Under the pieces are notes generated by a model, which made no database searches, was not told where the DNA came from, and worked only from the letters and a program-made list of their open reading frames with translations. Shown in pieces: positions 8,231 to 15,663 of a stretch of DNA of 64,000 nt (position 1 is its first letter; every line of letters starts with the position of its first letter). The translations under genes were made by a program, and so were the position numbers. Where the stretch lies: NCBI GenBank assembly GCA_037445025.1, contig JBBILI010000011.1:1-64000 (forward strand). Reading direction: 5' to 3'. This DNA comes from CAIQQQ01 sp037445025 (lineage in GTDB: Bacteria; Pseudomonadota; Alphaproteobacteria; Acetobacterales; Acetobacteraceae).

Positions 8231-8342
8231 GTTCTTTTTTGAAAAAAAGAACCAAAAAACTTTCCATCGGCTGATGCCCTCCTCCGGAAAGGGCGCGCGC
8301 CAGCGTTTGAAAGTCTTTTGCTTCTTTTCTCCAGAAAAGAAG
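8231..8342. repeat. Composite outward-facing hairpin element (copy 1)
   Basis: The left hairpin is GTTCTTTTTT (8231-8240) with AAAAAAGAAC (8243-8252), followed by CAAAAAACTTTC. The right hairpin is CTTCTTTTCT (8321-8330) with AGAAAAGAAG (8333-8342), preceded by GAAAGTCTTTTG. The two halves are mirror images around a GC-rich core (GGAAAGGGCGCGCGCCAGC, 8286-8304). It fills the fmt-truA gap and probably supplies the truA ribosome-binding GAAGG. Related copies lie near 21.0, 33.1, 51.1, 58.5 and 62.0 kb. Confidence 0.85.
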
Positions 8343-8353
8343 GCCTTGCTTCC

Positions 8354-9148
8354 TTGATCCGCAGAATTGCCCTCCGCCTCGAATACGATGGCGGCGGATT
8401 CGTCGGCTGGCAGCGCCAGGCCAAAGGCATCTCCGTTCAGTCAGTCCTGGAGGCTGCCGCCGCGAAACTCAACGCAAGCGCGGCGACCGCCTGCGTGGCC
8501 GCCGGACGCACCGATTCCGGCGTGCACGCGACCGGCCAGGTCGCGCATCTGGACCTGCCGGCGAGCCACCGCCTCGATGCCATACGCGATGCGCTGAACT
8601 TCCACATGAAGCCGCATGCCGTGGCGGTGCTGCAGGCCGCCGAGGTGCCGGACGACTGGAGCGCCCGCTTCTCCGCCATCGGCCGGGCCTATCGTTACGT
8701 CATCCACACCCGCCGCGCCCGGCTGGTGCTGGATCGCGGCCATGCCTGGCATGTCGATCACCCGCTCGATATCGGCGCCATGGCGGAGGCGGCGGCGGCA
8801 CTGGTGGGGCGTCACGATTTCACGTCGTTTCGTGCGACGGCCTGTCAGGCGAAATCGCCGGTCCGCACCCTCGACCGGCTGGAGGTGACGCAGAGCGGTG
8901 ACATCATCACCATCCGCGCCGCGGCGCGCAGCTTCCTGCACCACCAGGTGCGCAACATGGTGGGCACGCTGAAGCTGGTGGGCGACGGCAAATGGCCCGC
9001 ATCGCGTGTGGCCGCGGCACTGGCGGCGCGCGATCGGCGACAGGCCGGGCCGACCGCGCCGCCGGAAGGGCTCTACCTGACCAACGTGGTCTACGACCCC
9101 GATCCGTTCAGCCCAGACGCTCCATCACGCTTTGCGCCATCTGGCTGA
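8354..9148 (+). CDS. truA: tRNA pseudouridine(38-40) synthase
   Basis: A 264-residue enzyme isomerising uridines in the tRNA anticodon arm. The catalytic aspartate lies in GRTDSGVHA (D54); also seen are RLEYDGGGFVGWQRQ, YRYVIHTRR, FHTSFRA-like HDFTSFRAT, and SFLHHQVRNMVGTLKLVG. The start is taken as the TTG at 8354. The longer frame from 8318 would translate the repeat element (LLFSRKEG), which is not part of the family. GAAGG from the repeat end lies about 10 bases upstream. The 3' end overlaps a convergent membrane-protein gene by 41 bp. Confidence 0.93.
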   Translation: MIRRIALRLEYDGGGFVGWQRQAKGISVQSVLEAAAAKLNASAATACVAAGRTDSGVHATGQVAHLDLPASHRLDAIRDALNFHMKPHAVAVLQAAEVPDDWSARFSAIGRAYRYVIHTRRARLVLDRGHAWHVDHPLDIGAMAEAAAALVGRHDFTSFRATACQAKSPVRTLDRLEVTQSGDIITIRAAARSFLHHQVRNMVGTLKLVGDGKWPASRVAAALAARDRRQAGPTAPPEGLYLTNVVYDPDPFSPDAPSRFAPSG

Positions 9149-9653
9149 GCGCGTAGTCCAGCGCCACCATGGCGATCGCCTGCCACAGGCCGAACCCGAG
9201 CGCCACGCGGGCGACGAAGTATTCAAGCCAGATCGCCCAGAACACGATGACCAGCACCAGGGTCTCGCTGAGCAGCTCGGGCAGGCCGAGCAGCGATGTG
9301 GCCAGGCCCGCCGTCAGCACCGCGCTCTGCAGCAGGCTGCACCAGTTCCAGGCCGCGATGTAGCGCGGCCACAGGGCCACGCGCCCGGCGTTCACGGCCA
9401 CGCGATGCGACACCACAGCGAAGGCGAGCCAGCCGACCACCGCCACCATCACATCCTGCAGCAGCGCGTGGCCCGTGGAACTGCCGAACCAGCCCTGCAG
9501 GAACTCGAACGGCAGGCTGGCGGCCAGCGCCAGAAAACTGGTCGCCGCGATGTCCCGCTCTGGCGCCTCGGGCGACTGCAGGCGCGACATGCCGTCAGGG
9601 TGGCCGCGGGCGAGCCGCAATGCCGCCTGCAGTCCGGCGCTCAGGGCGGTCAT
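9108..9653 (-). CDS. Membrane protein, second of a paralogous pair
   Basis: A 181-residue protein with about four hydrophobic helices in the C-terminal two thirds (LLQDVMVAVVGWLAFAVV, LQSAVLTAGLATSLLG, TLVLVIVFWAIWLEYFVA, LWQAIAMVALDYALS). It carries LWPRYIAAWNWCSLLQ, which matches WPRFATASNWCQWLVP in the upstream gene; the lengths are also the same, so they are tandem paralogues. The start ATG at 9653 overlaps the upstream stop (ATGA). It is the last gene of the dapD-dapE operon. Function unknown; it may sit in the envelope, where diaminopimelate is used, but that is a guess. Confidence 0.75.
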   Translation of the reverse strand: MTALSAGLQAALRLARGHPDGMSRLQSPEAPERDIAATSFLALAASLPFEFLQGWFGSSTGHALLQDVMVAVVGWLAFAVVSHRVAVNAGRVALWPRYIAAWNWCSLLQSAVLTAGLATSLLGLPELLSETLVLVIVFWAIWLEYFVARVALGFGLWQAIAMVALDYALSQMAQSVMERLG

Positions 9654-10195
9654 GGCGCGGGCCGGATCAGCAGTTGCGGGATGACGACGAGGAACAGGGT
9701 TCCCACGATGGTCGAGAGCACGAGCAGGCCCGCACGGCCGCGGGAGATGCCGAGGCCGAAGCGGGCGAGAAACCATTGCAGGGCGATGCCGTAGAGGAAC
9801 AGCCCCAGAAACGCCGCCCCCAGCAGCGGGCGACCCGGCATGCCGATCCGGTCGAGCAGGGTAGCGGTCAGGACCACGACGGCGCCGAACAGGGGCACCA
9901 GCCACTGGCACCAGTTCGAGGCGGTGGCAAAGCGCGGCCAGGCGGGTCCGCGCCCCCAGGCGCCGGCCAGGGCGTGGCTGATCACCAGCGGCGTCAGCAG
10001 GGCCACGACCACGACACAGAAATCGGTCACCGCGCCCAGACCACGGCCGTTCAGCACGCCGATCAGGGTTCCGGCCAGCGGAAAGCCGAGCAGCGGGGCA
10101 AGGCTGTTGAGCACCGACTGCGGCGTGGCGCCGAAGGCTGCGAACCCGTCCGGCCGGAACCGTGCCAGCTGCAGCATGCCGGCCCAGATGCTCAT
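9650..10195 (-). CDS. Membrane protein, first of a paralogous pair
   Basis: A 181-residue protein with an N-terminal soluble stretch (ARFRPDGFAAFGATPQSVLN) and four hydrophobic helices (GAVTDFCVVVVALLTPLVIS, WLVPLFGAVVVLTATLL, PLLGAAFLGLFLYGIALQW, GLLVLSTIVGTLFLVVIPQL). It shares the W-P-R-F/Y-x-x-A-x-N-W-C motif with its downstream neighbour. Its start overlaps the dapE stop by 4 bp and its stop overlaps the next start, so all are translated as one unit. No named family is recognised. Confidence 0.75.
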   Translation of the reverse strand: MSIWAGMLQLARFRPDGFAAFGATPQSVLNSLAPLLGFPLAGTLIGVLNGRGLGAVTDFCVVVVALLTPLVISHALAGAWGRGPAWPRFATASNWCQWLVPLFGAVVVLTATLLDRIGMPGRPLLGAAFLGLFLYGIALQWFLARFGLGISRGRAGLLVLSTIVGTLFLVVIPQLLIRPAP

Positions 10196-11306
10196 GCGGG
10201 CAGGAAGGCGTCGAGGATCGCGGCGTAGGCGTCAGTGAGGCCTTCGAGCTCGGCCACCGGCACGCGCTCGTCCACCTGGTGCATGGTCGCGCCGACGAGG
10301 CCGAATTCGGTCACCGGGCAGAAGCGGGCAATGAATCTGGCGTCCGAAGTGCCGCCGCCGGTGTCGAGCTTGGGCGAGACGCCGGTGGCGCGTTCGATGG
10401 CCTGGGCCAGCGTGGTCACCGCCGGGCCGGGCGCGGTGAGGAAGCTTTCGCCGCTGACCGAAATGTCAAGGTCGAACCGCTCGGCGTGCTGGGCGATGGT
10501 GGCACGCAGCCAGGCTGCCAAACTCGCGCCGCTGTGGCGGTCGTTGAAGCGGATGTTGAGCATGGCGCGGGCGGCGGCGGGGATGACGTTGGTGGCGGTG
10601 TTGCCGATGTCGAGGCTGGTCACCTGCAGGCTCGACGGCTGGAACCACGCGCTGCCGGCATCGAGCGGGGCGGCGGTCAGCGCCGCAAGCGCCCGGATCA
10701 GGCGATGCGCGGGATTGTCGGCGCGCTGGGGATAGGCGACGTGGCCCTGGATGCCGTGCACGGTGAGCCTGGCGTTGAGGCTGCCGCGGCGGCCGATCTT
10801 GATCATCTCGCCCAGGCGTGTGGGGTTGGTGGGCTCGCCGACCAGGCAGAAATCCGGGATCTGCTGGTGCTGTTCCATCCAGTCCAGCACCTTGACGGTG
10901 CCGTCGGTGGCGGGTCCTTCCTCGTCGCCGGTGATCAGCAGGCTGATCGAGCCTGTCAGCGGTTGTTGCAGCCGGCGGGCGGCCGCAGCGACGAAGGCGC
11001 CGATGGCGCCCTTCATGTCGCAGGCGCCACGGCCGTAGAGGAGGCCGTCCTGGATGTCGCCGTTGAAGGGCGGCAGCGTCCAGGCCCCCTGCCCTGCCGG
11101 CACCACATCTGTGTGGCCGGCGAAGCAGAGATGCGGCTGGCCCTGGCCGATCCGGGCGAACAGGTTGGGCGTGGTGCCGAAGGGCAGATGCGTGACGGTG
11201 AAGCCGAGGGATTCCAAGGCGCTGGTCAGGACGGACATGGCGCCGTCATCGGCCGGGGTGACCGAGGCGCAGCGGATCAGTGCCTGCGTGAGGGCAACGG
11301 GGTCCA

Positions 11307-11307
<1 letters not shown>
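10192..11307 (-). CDS. dapE: Succinyl-diaminopimelate desuccinylase
   Basis: A 371-residue M20 metallohydrolase that frees L,L-diaminopimelate and succinate in lysine and peptidoglycan-precursor synthesis. Zinc ligands are visible in CFAGHTDVVPAG (H65, with D67), YGRGACDMKG (D97) and TGDEEGPATDGT (E129/E130). SLNARLTVHGIQGHVAYP marks the dimerisation domain and GGTSDARFIA the C-terminal part of the active site. The ATG overlaps the dapD stop. DapD makes the N-succinyl amino-keto acid which, after transamination, becomes the substrate here. Confidence 0.95.
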
Positions 11308-12146
<839 letters not shown>

Positions 12147-12290
12147 GGCGTGCCTCGCTGGTAGAGCGCGGACCATGTGCAGGCTGTGCAGCCCTGTCAA
12201 TTCCGGTTCCGGCATGGCCGTGGGCCGCGCGGTAACCAATCCTCAATTCTTCTGGCGTGGAATGGCGGTGTCCTGAACGTCGGGCCTCGC

Positions 12291-13688
12291 ATGCATCATG
12301 ACAATGTCTCCCAATCTGTCCTGAACCCGCTTTCCCTGGCCGATCCGGTGCATGGGGCGCTGCTGGAGAGCCGCAAGCGCTGGCGGGACCTGGTGTCGCT
12401 CTCGGCGGATTTCTGTTTTGAGACGGATGTGCAGGGCCGGCTGATCTTCGTGGCGCCGGACCCTGTGCTGGGCTGGCCGGTCAGCGCGCTGCTCGGCCGG
12501 TCCGCGGAACAGCTGCTGGTGCAGACCTCCGGGCTGTCGCATTTCAATCCGTTTCAGCCGCTGTCGCCGTATCGCAGGCGGCGTGCCTGGCTGCGCCAGA
12601 GGGATGGCAGCCACGTCTGCTTCTCGTTTGCGGCCACGCCCATGCTGGATGCCGAGGGGCGCGTGGTCGGCACCCGTGGCATGGCCGAAGACGTCACCGA
12701 CCAGGAACGCGACGAATCTCTGCTGGCCTCCACCTTGCGACGGAGCAAGGCGCTGGACCATATCCTGTGGGGCATGCGCCAGGAGGTGCTGGCGCCGCGG
12801 ATGATGCAGGTGGCGCTCGACTCGCTGGTCACCGCCATCGGGCTCGATGGGGCGGCGGTGATGGATCTGCCGCTGGGTGGGACCCAGCCGCGCGTGCTGC
12901 ACCAGACCGCGGGCAACCCGCTGCCGGTGATCCCCACCGCCCGGCTGCTGCTGGAACGCGCCAGTGCCGAGCCGCGCAGTGCCACGACCGAAGACGGCCA
13001 CATTGTGCTGATGTGCCCTTGCCGGCACGGCCAGGGCGAGACCACCGGGCTGTTCACCTGGCGCGCGCCGCGGGGCCGCGCCATGGACAAGGACGATCTG
13101 GCGCTGTGCAGCTCGGCCAGTGCCATGATCCGCATCATTCTGCAGCACGAGCATGTGCAGCAGGAGCTGGCGCTGCAGGCGCGGACCGATCCGCTGACCA
13201 GCCTGCTGAACCGTCGCGCGTTCCTGCACGAGGTGGGCAAGCGGATCGACCGGCTGGAACGCGATGGCCTGCCGGGGACACTGCTGTTCATCGATCTCGA
13301 TCACTTCAAGGTGGTCAACGACTGCCATGGCCATGAGGCCGGCGACGCGGCGCTGTGCCGGGTGGCCAGCCTGCTGCGCGCGACGGTGCGCCCGGCCGAT
13401 CTGATCGCGCGGTTCGGCGGGGATGAATTCGCGGTGTGGCTCGATGGGGCGGACGAGCTGGCGGCGGCCGAGCGGGCGGAGTCGCTGCGGGTCGATGGCC
13501 CGTTCGCGCTGGCCCATCCCGATGACCGGCTGCAGGTCAAGATGACGCTGTCGATCGGCATCGCCACGCGCTGGCCGGGCCGGGACGAGGATATCGAGCT
13601 GCTGATCCAGCGCGCCGATCAGGCGATGTACAAGGTCAAACGCGCCGGCCGTGGTCATTGGCGGCTGCATCGCCCGGAGGATGAATGA
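12291..13688 (+). CDS. PAS-GAF-like diguanylate cyclase
   Basis: A 465-residue protein. A PAS domain lies at about 30-140 (SADFCFETDVQGRLIFVAP to GTRGMAEDVTDQERDE). A GAF-like sensor is at about 165-290, and a GGDEF domain at about 295-460 (ARTDPLTSLLNRRAFLHE, LLFIDLDHFKVVND, GGDEF at 376-380). The catalytic motif is canonical. An inhibitory site R367-P-A-D370 sits exactly five residues before it, so product feedback is expected. No membrane segment is seen, so it is a cytoplasmic sensor making cyclic di-GMP. Its stop overlaps the start of the DUF2336 gene, suggesting a joint role. Confidence 0.9.
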   Translation: MHHDNVSQSVLNPLSLADPVHGALLESRKRWRDLVSLSADFCFETDVQGRLIFVAPDPVLGWPVSALLGRSAEQLLVQTSGLSHFNPFQPLSPYRRRRAWLRQRDGSHVCFSFAATPMLDAEGRVVGTRGMAEDVTDQERDESLLASTLRRSKALDHILWGMRQEVLAPRMMQVALDSLVTAIGLDGAAVMDLPLGGTQPRVLHQTAGNPLPVIPTARLLLERASAEPRSATTEDGHIVLMCPCRHGQGETTGLFTWRAPRGRAMDKDDLALCSSASAMIRIILQHEHVQQELALQARTDPLTSLLNRRAFLHEVGKRIDRLERDGLPGTLLFIDLDHFKVVNDCHGHEAGDAALCRVASLLRATVRPADLIARFGGDEFAVWLDGADELAAAERAESLRVDGPFALAHPDDRLQVKMTLSIGIATRWPGRDEDIELLIQRADQAMYKVKRAGRGHWRLHRPEDE

Positions 13689-15004
13689 TGTCCAGCATGG
13701 CGCCACCCGACGATACGGCACCCGGCCCAGTTCTGGACGCAGGCCGAACCCCGCAGCAGGACGCCCAGGGCGCACGCAAGGCGGCGGACCCGTCCGGCCT
13801 TCCCTGGAGCGCCACGGACTGGACCGCCCGCGGCACCCTGAGTGAACCGGCGGCCCGCGTGCGGGCCGCCTCCAGCCGGGACGTTCTGCCGGAGACGCTG
13901 GAGCCGCTGCTGACTGACCCGGATGTGACGGTGCGTGCTGCCCTTGCGGTCAACCCGGCACTGCCTTTGCCGCTGGCCGACCAGCTCGCCCAGGATCCGG
14001 ATGCGCGGGTGCGGGCCCTGCTGGCGCGCAGGCTCGCGAGCATGCTGCCGACGCTGGCGGCGCCCGAATGCGCCCGCTTGCTCGATCAGGCGATGGAGGC
14101 GCTGACCCGCCTGGCCCAGGACGAGGTGGCGCGGGTGCGCGCTGCCATTTCAGAGATTGTCCATGACATGCCACAGGCGCCGCGGACGCTCATTCTGCGG
14201 CTGGTGGCGGACACCGACATGTCCGTGGCGGAACCGGTCATTCGGCTCTCGCCGCTGCTGACGGCGGATGATCTGCTGTCACTGCTGGCGACCCCCCCCT
14301 CCCCTCTCACCGCCACCGCCATCGCCCGACGCCCCGGGGTGAGCGGTGCGGTGGCCGATGCCATCGCCGGCTCCGGCGACGCCGGTGCCATCCTGGCACT
14401 GCTGCGCAATCCTTCGGCGGTGATTCGCGAATCCACGCTCGACTCGCTGGTGGATCAGGCGGCCCAGCATGTCGCCTGGCATCGCCCGCTGGTGCATCGT
14501 CCTGAATTGTCGAGCCGCGCGGCGCGGGCGCTGTCGCAGATCGTGTCCGGCCAACTTCTGTCCGAGCTCGCGCGGCGCGGCGGACTGGAGGCCGAGCTGG
14601 TGCAGGAGCTGCAGGCGCGGCTCAATGCGCATCTGGGGCAGTCCCAGCCCGAGGCGTGGGCAGGGTCCGCCCAAGACCCTGTGAACACCATGCGTGTCAC
14701 GGAGGAGCGCCTGCTCGACTGTGCCCGGCATGGCGATGTGCGCGCCTGCACCGCTCTTCTGGCAGCCGCCGCAAAGGTGCCGCCATCCGTGGTGGACCGC
14801 GCGGCCATGCTGCGCAGCACCAAGGGCCTGGTGAGCCTTGTCTGGAAGGCGGGGCTTTCGATGCGGGTGGCAGCGCCGCTGCAGATGCTTCTGGCGCGGC
14901 TGGCGCCCGACGCGGTGCTGCTTCCGCTGGACGGCAATGCTTTCCCGCTCTGCGCCGAGGAGATGCGGTGGCAGATCGATTTTCTCACACGCATGGGGCG
15001 CTGA
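13685..15004 (+). CDS. DUF2336-like helical-repeat protein
   Basis: A 439-residue protein, alanine- and leucine-rich, made of HEAT-like helical repeats (DPDVTVRAALAVNPALPLPL, QDPDARVRALLARRLASMLP, DEVARVRAAISEIVHDMP, LLRNPSAVIRESTLDSLVDQ). This is the pattern of DUF2336 proteins, which are common in alphaproteobacteria and have no settled function. A proline-rich disordered start (about 1-40) comes first. The ATG overlaps the diguanylate-cyclase stop, so the two are co-translated; a scaffold or effector in c-di-GMP signalling is a reasonable inference. A 16 bp tandem repeat begins 17 bp after its stop. Confidence 0.8.
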   Translation: MMSSMAPPDDTAPGPVLDAGRTPQQDAQGARKAADPSGLPWSATDWTARGTLSEPAARVRAASSRDVLPETLEPLLTDPDVTVRAALAVNPALPLPLADQLAQDPDARVRALLARRLASMLPTLAAPECARLLDQAMEALTRLAQDEVARVRAAISEIVHDMPQAPRTLILRLVADTDMSVAEPVIRLSPLLTADDLLSLLATPPSPLTATAIARRPGVSGAVADAIAGSGDAGAILALLRNPSAVIRESTLDSLVDQAAQHVAWHRPLVHRPELSSRAARALSQIVSGQLLSELARRGGLEAELVQELQARLNAHLGQSQPEAWAGSAQDPVNTMRVTEERLLDCARHGDVRACTALLAAAAKVPPSVVDRAAMLRSTKGLVSLVWKAGLSMRVAAPLQMLLARLAPDAVLLPLDGNAFPLCAEEMRWQIDFLTRMGR

Positions 15005-15021
15005 GCCGGCCGGCGCCGGAA

Positions 15022-15149
15022 CTTGGATTGCACAAAGCTTGGATTGCACAAAGCTTGGATTGCGCAAAGCTTCGATTGCGCAAAGCTTGGATTGCGCAAA
15101 GCTTCGATTGCGCAAAGCTTCGATTGCGCAAAGCTTCGATTGCGCAAAG
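15022..15149. repeat. Eight-copy 16 bp tandem repeat
   Basis: Eight exact-length units of CTT[G/C]GATTGC[A/G]CAAAG run without spacers. Units 1 and 2 have G and A at the variable sites, units 3 and 5 have G and G, and units 4 and 6-8 have C and G. Each junction makes AAGCTT, and most units contain the palindrome TTGCGCAA. The array lies between the convergent ends of the DUF2336 gene and a membrane-protein gene. It has no stop codon in several frames, but nothing suggests that it is translated. Confidence 0.97.
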
Positions 15150-15194
15150 CCTGGGCGGGGCCGGGTCACTCCACTGCGCCCGGCCGAACCGCGA

Positions 15195-15650
15195 TCAGTG
15201 CCAGTCCCACTCCGCCTCCAGGGTGGCGCGCCGCTGTTCCAGCGTTGCGCGCTGGCGGGCGATCTCGCCCCGGGTGATGGCGGCGATGGCGATCGGGATC
15301 GTCTGGCCGAGCAGCCAGCCCGCGGCCTGCAGCGCCCAGCACAAGGCGACGGTGTGCATATCCGTGGCCAGCGCGATCGCCTCGGGCAGCCGGTTGCCGA
15401 GGTGCCACAGCTGGTCAAGGCAGGGCACCGCGCCGGCGCTGCCGAACAGCAGGACCGCCTGGGTCAATGGATGGCCGGGACTGGAATCGCCGGCCCTGGC
15501 AAGGGCTGTGGGCAGCAGCAGGATCACGATCACGACCGCGCTCGGGGCGGCGAAGATGACCAGGGCGAGCAGAGCCAGCACCGGCAACACGCCGCCCATC
15601 CGGCGGGTGCGTGATCTGGCCGGCGTGGACTGGGATGCATTGCTGTTCAC
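15195..15650 (-). CDS. Small membrane protein of the pseudokinase operon
   Basis: A 151-residue protein starting at a GTG (15650) with AAGGTG upstream. It has hydrophobic helices (GVLPVLALLALVIFAAPSAV, VVIVILLLPTALA, ALCWALQAAGWLLGQTIPIA) and ends in a charged helix (RGEIARQRATLEQRRATLEA) likely to lie in the cytoplasm. No family is recognised. It starts 13 bp after the pseudokinase gene on the same strand, so the two probably work together in the membrane. Confidence 0.65.
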   Translation of the reverse strand: MNSNASQSTPARSRTRRMGGVLPVLALLALVIFAAPSAVVIVILLLPTALARAGDSSPGHPLTQAVLLFGSAGAVPCLDQLWHLGNRLPEAIALATDMHTVALCWALQAAGWLLGQTIPIAIAAITRGEIARQRATLEQRRATLEAEWDWH

Positions 15651-15663
15651 GATTTCACCTTGT

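Noticed and set aside
8231..8342. Ordinary Rho-independent terminator for fmt
   Set aside because: The stems are AT-rich and are followed by A-runs or mixed sequence instead of a T-run, and a composite copy with a conserved core recurs elsewhere.
15022..15149. CRISPR array
   Set aside because: The repeats are directly joined with no spacers, the unit is only 16 bp, and no cas genes are nearby.
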